A stretch of 64,000 nt of DNA, taken from assembly GCA_030446485.1 (NCBI GenBank), contig JAUJNF010000007.1, positions 1 to 64,000 on the forward strand, read 5' to 3'. The notes under the pieces are model-generated. The model was not told where the DNA came from. It saw nothing but the letters and a program-made list of their open reading frames with translations, and did no database searches. How positions within the stretch are numbered: position 1 is the stretch's first letter; each line of letters starts with the position of its first letter. Source of the stretch: Thermoleophilaceae bacterium. Lineage in GTDB: Bacteria; Actinomycetota; Thermoleophilia; Solirubrobacterales; Thermoleophilaceae. Shown here in pieces: positions 27,601-34,948 of the stretch. Position numbers and translations under genes: made by a program.

Positions 27601-27765
27601 CTCACGCTGGGGGGAGAGGCCGAGCTGCTCGAGACCGTGCGCGCCCACGAGGAGTACGTCACCGGGGAGACGCTGGCCACGGCGCTGCGCTACGACGGCG
27701 CGGAGGCCGGCGAGGCTGCGCAGATCGAGGGGCGCGAGCTACGGATCGGTGTGGAGCGGGTCTGA
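24670..27765 (+). CDS. ileS: Isoleucyl-tRNA synthetase
   Basis: This 1031-aa enzyme charges tRNA-Ile. The HIGH-type motif is GRPGSHH near residue 55, KMSKS is at about 593-597 (QKMSKSRGN), WTTTPWTLLSNAA marks the CP1 editing region, and zinc-type Cys pairs are seen (CPRCG, CWRCG, CKDCG). The C-terminal anticodon-binding domain is complete. The type is the long bacterial/eukaryote-like IleRS (DQTRGWFYSL). I chose the GTG at 24670 because conserved sequence begins at SRYAPVDP; no Shine-Dalgarno is present, and a TACACT box ends 14 nt upstream. A long antisense frame covers it and is a shadow. Confidence 0.97.
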   Translation: MSRYAPVDPQQSFPELEERILERWREHDVFHESIRRREGAPPFVFYEGPPTANGRPGSHHVLSRVFKDVFPRYRTMRGHLVHRKAGWDCHGLPVELEVERELGIRSKDDIERYGIAEFNSRCRESVVKYVDEWDRLTERIGFWIDTGDAYWTLSNEYIESVWWSLAEVWKKGLLYEGHKVVPYCPRCGTALSSHEVAQGYRDVVDPSVFVRFPVSTQEGVALLAWTTTPWTLLSNAALAVHPEITYVRARTESGETLILAEALAGRVLGNEPFEVVDRVPGSELLGLRYEPPFPYISDYGENGHTVLGADFVTTDDGTGVVHTAVAFGEDDYALGERYGLKVQNPVRLDGTFDERMGPFAGRDARDANADIVETLGREGRLFRAEEYEHSYPHCWRCGTALLYYAKSSWYVKTTAVRDQMLRENERIDWHPDHIRDGRFGKWLENNVDWALSRERYWGTPLPMWRCPQGHEHCVGSVEELRALAGEVPGDLHRPYIDAVAFPCKDCGGEMRRVPEVIDAWWDSGSMPFAQWHAPFENDDLRRERFPADYICEALDQTRGWFYSLLAVSTLLYGESPYRTVLCLGLILDPDGQKMSKSRGNVVVPWDVLEGHGADALRWYYFTSKQPWDGYRFSIDTVGESVRQFMLQLWNTYGFFVLYANAGEVAVPNELPAELDDIDRWALSRLQATVATVAERLDGYDTTSAGRAIAAFVDDLSNWYVRRSRRRFWDGDPAAFSTLRECLVTVSKLLAPLTPFIADEIYGNLDGTESSVHLCDFPSPVTALRDEELEADMQVARDAVELGRAARAQAGVKVRQPLGEAAVVAAGRERAAIERFAAVLLDELNVRDLRFVSDADELGRWELKPNYRALGPRFGKRMPEAAAAIAALDAEHVAGALRGGGSVGVNLAGKEHPLSADEVQLVLQPLEGYQLERAGTHAVALNLELDDALRREGLAREVVHAVQAARKAAGLRVEDRIALTLGGEAELLETVRAHEEYVTGETLATALRYDGAEAGEAAQIEGRELRIGVERV

Positions 27766-27836
27766 CGAGAGGCTGAGTGGTGACCACTTAGGCGAGAAGA
27801 CGGCCGCGATCCTGCACGGACGATCAGGCCGGGGAG

Positions 27837-27842
27837 TAGATT
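27837..27842 (+). promoter_or_regulatory. -10 box TAGATT, leaderless-type, for the coiled-coil gene
   Basis: TAGATT (TANNNT) ends 9 nt before the ATG at 27852, and no Shine-Dalgarno sequence lies between. Confidence 0.4.
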
Positions 27843-27851
27843 CGGGCAGCC

Positions 27852-30356
27852 ATGGATACGCCGCACACGCCCGTGAACGAGGGCGACGGACAGGCCGAGG
27901 CGCCCGACGGACGGGCAGAGTCCAACGGCGACGCCCTCGAGCGGAACGGCGACATCCCGGACCAGCACCCGCCGGGCCGGGGAGCGCGTGCCACTGTCCG
28001 GCCCGACCCCGACTCCGCCGAAGGCGGTGCGCTCGCCGCCGAGCGCGAGATGCGCGTGCAGGCCCGAAGAGCCCTCGCCGACGCGCGAACCTCGCTCGAG
28101 TACGCCCGCAGCGAGGCCGAGCGGCGGACCGTCGAGGCCGCGGAGGCTGAGCGGCGAGCGGCCGCTGCCCAGGAGGAGGTCGAGCAGGCGCTGCGCACGC
28201 GGCTCGGCGTGGAGCAGCTGCTCGAGCGGACCACCACCGAGAGCAAGCGGCTTGCCGCCGAGGTGGAACGGCTCGGGCGGGAGCTCGAGAGGGAGTCCGA
28301 GGCCCGGACGGCGGCGGAGGCCGGCCTCGAGGCGCGCCGGACCGAGGCCTCGGCGGCGGTCGAGGAGGCCCGCGCCCTCGGCGAGAAGGTCGCCGCCGCA
28401 GCCCGGACCGATCTGGAGCGCCGGACCGCCGAGCGCGTCGAGGCCGAGCGCCGGGCGGCCGCCGCCCACGAGGACGTGGAGCGGGAGCTCCGGGCGCGCC
28501 TCGAGCTGGAACAGGCCCTGGAACGCGCGCGCGACGCCGAGGCGTCCGAGGCGGAGGCTCGGGCGGCGGCGGACGAGGCTCTGGCAGAGAAGACCACGGC
28601 GCTCGAGCAGCAGCAGCGGGCGGCCGACGCCGCCGAGTCGGCTGCCCTCGAGGAGGCCCGGGCGGAGGCCGTGCGGCTGGCGGGTGAGCTCGAGGAGGCG
28701 CGGGGGCGGGCCGCGACCGAGTCCGAGGCGCGGATGGAGCTGCAGGCCACGGTGGAGGCGGCCCAGGCCACTGCCGAGGGAAGGACGGCCGCCGTGCGCG
28801 CCGATCTCGAGCGTCGGACCACCGACCTCGTCGAGGCCGAGCGCCGTGCGGCCGCGGCCCGCGAGGACGTCGAGCGTGAGCTTCGGGAGCGACGCGCGCT
28901 CGAGCAGGCGCTCGAGCAGGCCCGCGCCGCTGCGGAGCACGAGACGCAGGCCAGAGCGGCGGCCGAGGCCGGGCTCGCGGAGGCCCAGGAGGAGCTCGCG
29001 CGCCGGGAGCGGATCGCGGAGGCGGCCGAGACGAGCGCCGTGGCCGCCCTGCGCGCCGACATCCGGCAGCTCACGAGCGAGCTCGAGGTCGCTCGTGCCG
29101 GCCTGCGCTCCGAGGCGGAGGCGCGCGGCGAGCTGCGGACCGCCCGAGCCGATGCCGAGGGTGCCACCCAGGCCGCTCGTGCCGAGCTCGAGCGGCGAAC
29201 CACCGAGCTGATGGAGGCCCAGGGCCGCATCGCGGCCGCGCGGGAGGACGTCGAGCGCGAGCTGCGAGCGCGCCTCGAGCTCGAGGGTGCGCTGGAGCGG
29301 GCGCGCGCCGAACGCGAGCGCGAGGCCGACGCGCGGGGTGCGGCAGAGCTCGCACTGCAGTCGGAGGCGCGCGAGAAGGCCGCAGCCCAGGCGTTGCTCG
29401 CTCGCGCCGAGGAGGCGCTGGCCGAATCCGAGCGGCGGCGCGGCGAGGAGCGCATGCGGATCGAGCGCGACGCGCGCGTGCGGATGGAGGCCGAGCTGGA
29501 GCTTGCCCGGGTGAGAGAGGGGCCGCCGCCGGCGCCGGCGATCGCCGGAGAGGAGCGGCTGCTCGAGGCGCGCGCGTTGCTGCGCGAGGAGGGCTACGAG
29601 GAGGCCGAGCTCGTGGAGGCGGAGCTTGTGGAGCCGGCCGCGCCGGCGGCCGAGTTGGTCTTGCCCGAAGACGGCGATGCTGCGCTCGGCGAGGATGAGG
29701 CGCAGAAGCCCGATCCTGAAGCGGCCACCTCCCATGCCTCGGCGCCCCACCCGGCCGATGCCCACCAGCCGGATCCCGATGCACGCGACGCGTCGGACGC
29801 CCCAACACCCGACCCGGATCTCGACGACGAGCCGCCGCGTGCGGCCGAGGACGCCTGGGACGACGAGGGGGACGATTCCGAGCCACGCGCCGCCCCCGGC
29901 GACACCGTGGCCTGGTCGGTCGCGGACGGCTACGCGGTGAACGAGGGCGAGCCCGCCCTGGACGAGCAGACGCTGCTGCGGCTCGCGGCGGCCGACCTGG
30001 GCCGGCGTGCCCGGCGGCGCTTCCGCCCGGAGATCGGTGAGCTGTGGCTCCACCTCGAGGAGGGCGAGGATGTGGTCGGCCTCGCACTCCTCGAGCGCGA
30101 TGGCGGCGCGGCCCTCTTCGCGGCGACCGACCGCCGGCTCTTCACCGTGTCTCGCGGCGGCGAGCCCCGGACCGTCGACTATGGCGATGTGCGCCAGGTG
30201 AAGCTCGTACCGGACTCACCCCGCGGCGCGTACCTGGAGCTGGCGACCGCCGCCGGCCCGCTGGTTGCGACCGCCTCTCAAGAGGCACTCAGCCGCCTGT
30301 ACTCGTACACGCAGGAGGCGCTCGGCCCGTCGCGGGGAACGGGTCAACTTCACTAG
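27852..30356 (+). CDS. Long coiled-coil protein with internal repeats and C-terminal PH-like domain
   Basis: This 834-aa protein is mostly Ala/Arg/Glu. Residues about 65-545 form a continuous coiled coil made of four related units that each start with (D/E)LERRT and carry EAERRAAAA-EDVERELRAR and a LEQALE stretch. An acidic, Pro-rich linker (about 555-690) follows, then a compact domain (about 715-825) with EEGEDVVGLALLERDGGAAL, FAATDRRLFTVSRGG and VDYGDVRQVKL that reads like a bacterial PH-like fold. A structural or membrane-associated scaffold is plausible; I know no named family for the whole. It follows ileS by 86 nt with its own -10 box. Confidence 0.8.
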   Translation: MDTPHTPVNEGDGQAEAPDGRAESNGDALERNGDIPDQHPPGRGARATVRPDPDSAEGGALAAEREMRVQARRALADARTSLEYARSEAERRTVEAAEAERRAAAAQEEVEQALRTRLGVEQLLERTTTESKRLAAEVERLGRELERESEARTAAEAGLEARRTEASAAVEEARALGEKVAAAARTDLERRTAERVEAERRAAAAHEDVERELRARLELEQALERARDAEASEAEARAAADEALAEKTTALEQQQRAADAAESAALEEARAEAVRLAGELEEARGRAATESEARMELQATVEAAQATAEGRTAAVRADLERRTTDLVEAERRAAAAREDVERELRERRALEQALEQARAAAEHETQARAAAEAGLAEAQEELARRERIAEAAETSAVAALRADIRQLTSELEVARAGLRSEAEARGELRTARADAEGATQAARAELERRTTELMEAQGRIAAAREDVERELRARLELEGALERARAEREREADARGAAELALQSEAREKAAAQALLARAEEALAESERRRGEERMRIERDARVRMEAELELARVREGPPPAPAIAGEERLLEARALLREEGYEEAELVEAELVEPAAPAAELVLPEDGDAALGEDEAQKPDPEAATSHASAPHPADAHQPDPDARDASDAPTPDPDLDDEPPRAAEDAWDDEGDDSEPRAAPGDTVAWSVADGYAVNEGEPALDEQTLLRLAAADLGRRARRRFRPEIGELWLHLEEGEDVVGLALLERDGGAALFAATDRRLFTVSRGGEPRTVDYGDVRQVKLVPDSPRGAYLELATAAGPLVATASQEALSRLYSYTQEALGPSRGTGQLH
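28113..29330 (+). repeat. Four coding repeats in the coiled-coil gene
   Basis: The ERRT start of each unit lies at residues about 90, 189, 320 and 447 (nt 28119, 28416, 28809, 29190), spacing 99, 131 and 127 residues. Units 2-4 share a core of about 45 residues, such as EDVERELRARLELE. Repetition is at protein level, with DNA diverged. Confidence 0.75.
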
Positions 30357-31465
30357 GAGCGCTCGACCAGCTCCGCGTACAGCGCCTTGGTCTGCTCGGC
30401 GATCCGTTCCCACGAGTAGGGCCCGGACGCCGCGGCCGCGGCCGCCCCGGCCAGCCCGGCTCTCTCCTCCTCGTCGTTCACCAGGCCCTGCAGGGCCACC
30501 GTCAGGCCCGCCGCGTCACCCGCGGGGAAGAGCCGTGCCGCTCCATGGCGCTCGGCCACCTCGATGAACCCGCCGACGTCCGATAGCAGCAGCGGCCGGC
30601 CGAAGGCGAGCGCGCAGTAGAGCGCTCCGGACTCGTCGACGACGCGGTGAGGCAGGACCACGATGTCGGCCCGTCGCATCAGGGCGGGGATCTCGGTGTC
30701 GTCCACGTAGCGCGGGACGAAGCGGACGCCGGCCCCGGCCCCGGCCATGAGCTCACGCAGGCGGTTGGGAGGCATGTCGGGCATGCCCACCACCCACAGC
30801 TCGGCCCCTTTCACGGCGCTGAAGGCCTCGATCAGGACGTCGATCCCCTTGTGGCGTCGCAGCGTGCCGAAGTAGAGCACCACCGGACCCGATACGGCCG
30901 CCAGCTCGGGCGGCAGCGGCGTCTCGGCGGGCAGCCTCGTGAGGTAGTCGAAGGCTCCGTGCGGGATCACGCGTACCCGTCCCCGGTCCACGCCCAACGC
31001 GCGCAGCTGGCGGGCGCTGTCCTCGGAGAGGGCCACCACCGCATCCATGGCACCCATGAGGCGGCGCGAGGACAGCCGCGCGAGACGCCCGGCTGCGCGG
31101 CGGCGGACCTTGTGGGCGGTGAGGACGCGCGGGCGGCGGGGGAGCAGAAGCGTGTCAAGTGGCTCGAGCGGCAGCCACTGGTAGTGGACGACATCCGCCC
31201 GCCCAGCCGCCGCCCGGGCATGGCCCATGTCCGGCACATGCTCGGCGAGCTTCGCCAGACGCCGGGCCCGCCGACCTCCGCGCACCGAGGCCGAGCGCCG
31301 GTAGAACGCCGCCGTCCGTCGGTATCCGTCGGGTGATGGAACCGAGGAGTACGGAAAGCTGCTCGTCAGCAGCTCGACATCGCACCCTGCCTCAGCCAGG
31401 GAGGCACACAGCGAGTGGTCGTAGGGCGGGGTGTAGGCGGACGGGTCAACGACCTGGACCCTCAG
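30353..31465 (-). CDS. GT4 glycosyltransferase with a non-standard or lost start codon
   Basis: The protein has VLYFGTLRRHKGIDVLIEAF, the donor-side VLPHRVVDESGALYCALAFG and HGAARLFPAGDAAG, typical of GT4. The first ATG/GTG/TTG in frame (GTG 31285) would remove ~60 conserved residues. The frame remains open upstream and reads VQVVDPSAYTPPYDHSLC then ASLAEAGCDVELLTSSFPY, which matches GT4 N-termini. The best start is CTG 31465, 13 nt after the tautomerase stop, with a weak GAGAG upstream. I give 370 aa from CTG. Convergent with the coiled-coil gene, overlap 4 nt. Confidence 0.75.
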   Translation of the reverse strand: MRVQVVDPSAYTPPYDHSLCASLAEAGCDVELLTSSFPYSSVPSPDGYRRTAAFYRRSASVRGGRRARRLAKLAEHVPDMGHARAAAGRADVVHYQWLPLEPLDTLLLPRRPRVLTAHKVRRRAAGRLARLSSRRLMGAMDAVVALSEDSARQLRALGVDRGRVRVIPHGAFDYLTRLPAETPLPPELAAVSGPVVLYFGTLRRHKGIDVLIEAFSAVKGAELWVVGMPDMPPNRLRELMAGAGAGVRFVPRYVDDTEIPALMRRADIVVLPHRVVDESGALYCALAFGRPLLLSDVGGFIEVAERHGAARLFPAGDAAGLTVALQGLVNDEEERAGLAGAAAAAASGPYSWERIAEQTKALYAELVERS

Positions 31466-31478
31466 CGGCGAGCTCTCG

Positions 31479-31658
31479 CTAACCCTGGAGCTCCCCGCCC
31501 ATGGCCCAGTCGCCCTTGGAGGAGTCGACGAAGCGGATCCACACGTGGTCCGGCTCCGTCTTCCCGACCTCGGCGATCAGCTGCGTGAGCCGTTCGGCCA
31601 GCTCGCGCTTCTGCTCGGGCGAGCGACCCTCGTACCACTCGATGGTGACGATCGGCAT
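31479..31658 (-). CDS. 4-oxalocrotonate tautomerase-family small protein
   Basis: This 59-aa protein starts MPIVTIEWYEGRSPEQKREL, with the catalytic N-terminal Pro2, and ends DHVWIRFVDSSKGDWAMGG. Such proteins form homo-hexamers or trimers that use Pro2 as a base for keto-enol tautomerisation. It lies between trxA (9 nt upstream) and the GT4 gene (13 nt downstream) in one operon, which does not tell the substrate. Too short to be found by a 60-codon cut-off. Confidence 0.92.
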   Translation of the reverse strand: MPIVTIEWYEGRSPEQKRELAERLTQLIAEVGKTEPDHVWIRFVDSSKGDWAMGGELQG

Positions 31659-31667
31659 GCCGGCGTC

Positions 31668-31994
31668 CTAGGCCAGCGCGGGCTCCAGCTGCTGCTCGAG
31701 CTGCGCCTTGGGCAGCGCGCCGACGATCTGCTTGGCCACCTGACCGTTCTTGAACACGATCATGGTCGGGATCGACATCACGCCGTACTTGGCGGCGGTC
31801 TGCTGGTTGTCGTCGATGTTGAGCTTGACGATCCGCAGGTCGTCCTTCTCGCCGTTGATCTGCTCGAGCACCGGCGCCACCGCTCGGCACGGACCGCACC
31901 ACGGCGCCCAGAAGTCGACGAGGACCGGGGTCTCCGACTCGATGACCTCGGCCTGGAAGTTCGCGTCGGTCACGTTGTCGATGGTTCCGGCCAC
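31668..31994 (-). CDS. trxA: Thioredoxin
   Basis: This 108-aa protein has the active site WCGPC at residues 32-36, the cis-Pro segment MSIPTMIVF near 73-81 and full thioredoxin length. It reduces protein disulfides in the cytoplasm. The GTG start at 31994 is preceded by GAAGGAG 6 nt upstream, one of the best Shine-Dalgarno sequences in this part. It heads a three-gene operon with the tautomerase and GT4. No thioredoxin reductase is adjacent. Confidence 0.97.
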   Translation of the reverse strand: MAGTIDNVTDANFQAEVIESETPVLVDFWAPWCGPCRAVAPVLEQINGEKDDLRIVKLNIDDNQQTAAKYGVMSIPTMIVFKNGQVAKQIVGALPKAQLEQQLEPALA

Positions 31995-32133
31995 GGGGTG
32001 CTCCTTCGGTTGGGGGCGTCGCTTTACAAAAGATAGCGGCTGGTTGACCTAGCTCCGCGAGCCTTCCCCGCCAGAGGAGTCGACCTACGCGCCCAAGTAA
32101 TGTGCGCTCGGCTTTGGTGGAGTCCTCCGGTGC

Positions 32134-32139
32134 TACGGT
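32134..32139 (+). promoter_or_regulatory. -10 box TACGGT, leaderless-type, for the methyltransferase
   Basis: TACGGT ends 6 nt before the GTG at 32146; no Shine-Dalgarno sequence is present. Confidence 0.45.
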
Positions 32140-32145
32140 GCCGCC

Positions 32146-32859
32146 GTGGCGCCCTCGGAGACCGAGCGTTTCTGGGACGAGCGCGCACGTGAGAACGCGC
32201 TGTTCTTCGTCGACGACCGTCTCGACTACAGCGCTCCAAACAGCGAGGCGTTCTGGCGCGGCGGGGACGAGGCGCTTGACCAGATTCTCTCGCCGCTCGA
32301 GACGACGGTGTCCTCAGGGGACACGATCGTGGACATCGGTTGCGGCGTCGGCCGGATGACGCGAGCGCTCGCATCCCGAGCCGCGCGCGTGATCGCGGTC
32401 GATGTCTCGAGTGAGATGCTCATTCGCGCCCGGGAGCACAACTCGGAGTTGGAAAACGTCGAGTGGATCCACGGTGACGGGACCACGCTCAGGCCGCTCC
32501 TCGACGAATCGGTCGACGGCTGCTTCTCGCATGTGGTGTTCCAGCACCTGCCCGATCCTGAGATGACGCTTGGCTACGTACGCGAGATGGGGAGGATCCT
32601 CCGACCCGGAGGTTGGGCGGCCTTCGTGGTATCGACCGATCCGGAGATCCATCGCCTGCCCCTGCTCGACCGCGGCCGCGCTCGCTTGCGAACCCTCGCA
32701 CGTCGTCCTCAACAGGCGAAGGACCACTCAGCCTGGCGCGGCTCGTCGGTCGATCTCGACGCTCTTCGGAGAGCCGCGCACGATGCGCGACTCGACGTCG
32801 AGCGCCTGCTCGAGCCGGGAAGTCAGTTCACCCTGATTCTCTGTCGGCGCCGACCCTAA
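32146..32859 (+). CDS. Class I SAM-dependent methyltransferase
   Basis: This 237-aa protein has motif I VDIGCGVGRMTRALA, the acidic turn AVDVSSEMLIRA, and FSHVVFQHLPDPE and RILRPGGWAAFV further on, the methyltransferase type 11 pattern. GTG start with a -10 box 6 nt upstream. It is convergent with the next methyltransferase, overlapping 4 nt. The surrounding glycan genes suggest a sugar or polyprenyl-sugar substrate, but this is inference. Confidence 0.9.
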   Translation: MAPSETERFWDERARENALFFVDDRLDYSAPNSEAFWRGGDEALDQILSPLETTVSSGDTIVDIGCGVGRMTRALASRAARVIAVDVSSEMLIRAREHNSELENVEWIHGDGTTLRPLLDESVDGCFSHVVFQHLPDPEMTLGYVREMGRILRPGGWAAFVVSTDPEIHRLPLLDRGRARLRTLARRPQQAKDHSAWRGSSVDLDALRRAAHDARLDVERLLEPGSQFTLILCRRRP

Positions 32860-33710
32860 TGGGCGGGCCGCCGTGCTACCAGCGTGCGCATGTCCGTGCA
32901 GCCGCGGTCGCGATACTCCTGCCATAGATCCTCTGGGTACTCGGCGCTGAAATGCAGGTAGTCGCGAATCGTCTCCACATCGAGGCCGAGGCCGTGTAGC
33001 CGCTCTTCGACCTTCGACCACTCGACGTGATCGTGCTCCCAGGTGTGAATGTCCCCCTCGCTGCCGAAGAAGTACTCGGGATCGAACTTCAGCCGGATCG
33101 CCATTGCGTACTTCGACGGGATGAGGAAGCGCTGCCAACGCCAGCGCTCCGGATTCCACGGCCCGGGCGCCTCCACCTTACGCTTCGCCACTGCCCGCCG
33201 AAGCTCCACCACACAACCGTCCTTGCGCCAGAACTCGTCGTTGACCTCGTGGTCTAGGTACACGAGTCCCCCGGGTCGAAGAACCCTCTCTATCTCGTCG
33301 AGGATGCCGATGTAGTCCGGAATGTGGTGAAGGACCGAGTACGCAGCGACGATGTCGTAGGTCGCGTCGGGCAGTCCGACCAGGTCGATGCCGTTGAGAC
33401 GTACCGTGTCCACGCCGGTGCCGAAGCGCCGACGCACGAGCGACAGGAAATGGGGCGAGACGTCGGCGGCCGTGACACGTACCCCCAGGCGGAGCAGCTG
33501 AGCGGTGACGTTGCCGGACCCGACCCCAAGATCGAGCGCCCGCGGTGGCCCGGCCGCGACTTTGCCCACCACCTCGGCGAGCTCTCCGCGCAGCCGCTCC
33601 TGCTCGATCGGGTTGAAGATCTCGGGATGGCGGCGCTCGTAGCGACGATGGGCGCGGGCGTAGCGCCGGATCGAGTTCGCGACCTGCTCCAACTGCGTCT
33701 GCCGAGGCAT
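32856..33710 (-). CDS. Class I SAM-dependent methyltransferase
   Basis: The 284-aa protein has ALDLGVGSGNVTAQLLRLGV (motif I), AADVSPHFLSLVRRR, VAAYSVLHHIPDYIGILDEI and RVLRPGGLVYLDHEVN. The start is ATG 33710, 11 nt downstream of the upstream stop; a TTG overlapping that stop (33725) is possible. Co-transcribed with the GT4 at 33722-34939, so a sugar-methylation step after that transfer is likely. The last ~100 residues (EYFFGSEGDIHTWEHDHVEW) form the substrate-side lid. Confidence 0.9.
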   Translation of the reverse strand: MPRQTQLEQVANSIRRYARAHRRYERRHPEIFNPIEQERLRGELAEVVGKVAAGPPRALDLGVGSGNVTAQLLRLGVRVTAADVSPHFLSLVRRRFGTGVDTVRLNGIDLVGLPDATYDIVAAYSVLHHIPDYIGILDEIERVLRPGGLVYLDHEVNDEFWRKDGCVVELRRAVAKRKVEAPGPWNPERWRWQRFLIPSKYAMAIRLKFDPEYFFGSEGDIHTWEHDHVEWSKVEERLHGLGLDVETIRDYLHFSAEYPEDLWQEYRDRGCTDMRTLVARRPAH

Positions 33711-33721
33711 GCGCTCAGTCG

Positions 33722-34939
33722 TCAAGCTGGGTGGCTTCCTCGTCTGAGCCGCGGCGGCAGCGAAGCGCAGGCGCGCAGCATCTCGATGTAACGGGGAGAC
33801 AGCGCCTCCCACCCGAACTCATCGGAAACGAAGCGCTGGGCGGCTCGTGCGGCCTGGGCGTTCGGCTCCGCCATCAGGGTCGAACGCAGCTCGTCGCGAA
33901 GCCGGTGCTCCGCGGACATATCGATGAGCCGGGCATGACCGCCGGTCACGTAGCGGGCCCAGTGAGCGTCGTGGGCGATCACGGGCACCCCGTGGGCGAG
34001 CGCCTCGAGCACAACTCGGCCCTGGCCTTCGTAGATCGAGGCGAGCACGAACACATCGGCGGCACGGTAATAGTCGGCTACCTCTTCGGCCCGCACCTTC
34101 AAGGCGGTGAACCCGTCCTCTCCGAGGAGTGATGACGCCAGCGCGAGCACCGCAGGCGTCTCGGCCTCCGACTCACCGAGCAGGATCAGGTGTGGTCGAG
34201 GATCGAGTTCGGCCAGCTCGCGGATCAGGTGGTCAAGTCGCTTGCTCCAGGCGTTCAGGGCCGCGACGCTGAGAACGACGGAGCACTCGCCCGGAATATT
34301 CAGGCGGCGCCGAAGAGCCCGGACCTCGTCTGGGCCGGCACGCCCGAGCGCCGTGGAGGTGTCCAGGCCGAGGGGCAGAAGCGTGTGCCGCCTCGGCGGC
34401 TCACCTGCCTCGCGGGCCAACTCGAGGAAGAGGGGCGTGAGCTGCTGGACGTGGTCGGTCGTCCAGTCGTACGGCGGCGGGCCGGCGGCTCCGTTGGAGA
34501 GCAGCAGTCGGAAGGTCCCCCGAGTGAGCGACCGCCAGCGGCCGAGGGCGCGCCCGAACGCCCAGTCGCTGAAGTACACGATGTCAGGGTGCTCAGAACG
34601 AACCAGGGGTAGGCAGCGGACAGCGAACACCATCTGCTCCGCGAAGTAGCCGCTTCGGCGGAGCGCACGGCCAAGCGCCCGGGCAGCGAGGGTTTCGCGC
34701 GGAATGGTTCGGGCGACGAACTGCCCTTCAGTGGCTTCGCCGGCACCCTTCACGAGGGTCATCTGGAGCTCCGACCGGTGGCGTAGCGCCTCGAAGCACT
34801 CTTGAGAGAAGGTCTCGAACCCACGGGCCACATGGCCGAGGCCCGAGCACGCGATCATCACCCGCAGCGGGCGGGTTTGGTCGCCGCTTCCGCCGCCGTC
34901 ATCCCTAACGGCCTTCCGCGCGGTCGTCGGCCCTACCAT
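33722..34939 (-). CDS. GT4 glycosyltransferase
   Basis: This 405-aa GT-B enzyme has VMIACSGLGHVARGFETF as its first strand and loop, VLSVAALNAWSKRLDHLI on the donor side, and VLASIYEGQGRVVLEALAHG with the E-x7-E-type site. The start is uncertain: ATG 34939, or GTG 34864 / ATG 34861 just before the first strand, which would shorten it by 25-26 residues. Its ATG lies only 9 nt from the divergent flippase start. Probably adds a sugar that the next gene's enzyme methylates. Confidence 0.88.
   Translation of the reverse strand: MVGPTTARKAVRDDGGGSGDQTRPLRVMIACSGLGHVARGFETFSQECFEALRHRSELQMTLVKGAGEATEGQFVARTIPRETLAARALGRALRRSGYFAEQMVFAVRCLPLVRSEHPDIVYFSDWAFGRALGRWRSLTRGTFRLLLSNGAAGPPPYDWTTDHVQQLTPLFLELAREAGEPPRRHTLLPLGLDTSTALGRAGPDEVRALRRRLNIPGECSVVLSVAALNAWSKRLDHLIRELAELDPRPHLILLGESEAETPAVLALASSLLGEDGFTALKVRAEEVADYYRAADVFVLASIYEGQGRVVLEALAHGVPVIAHDAHWARYVTGGHARLIDMSAEHRLRDELRSTLMAEPNAQAARAAQRFVSDEFGWEALSPRYIEMLRACASLPPRLRRGSHPA
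34934..34939 (+). promoter_or_regulatory. -10 box TACCAT, leaderless-type, for the flippase
   Basis: TACCAT ends 9 nt before the GTG at 34949. It overlaps the ATG of the divergent GT4, so that gene would then start downstream or share the DNA. Confidence 0.4.
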
Positions 34940-34948
34940 CGCAGGGCG

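Noticed and set aside
24343-27648. Open frame of 1101 codons antisense to ileS
   Set aside because: Composition is the Arg/Val/Leu/His-rich mirror of a high-GC gene and no domain is seen; ileS on the other strand is certain.
27690-30053. Long antisense frames over the coiled-coil gene (787 and 543 codons)
   Set aside because: Gly/Leu/Arg or Ser/Ala/Arg-rich mirror translations of an Ala/Arg/Glu-rich gene; the plus-strand product has coherent repeats and a folded end.
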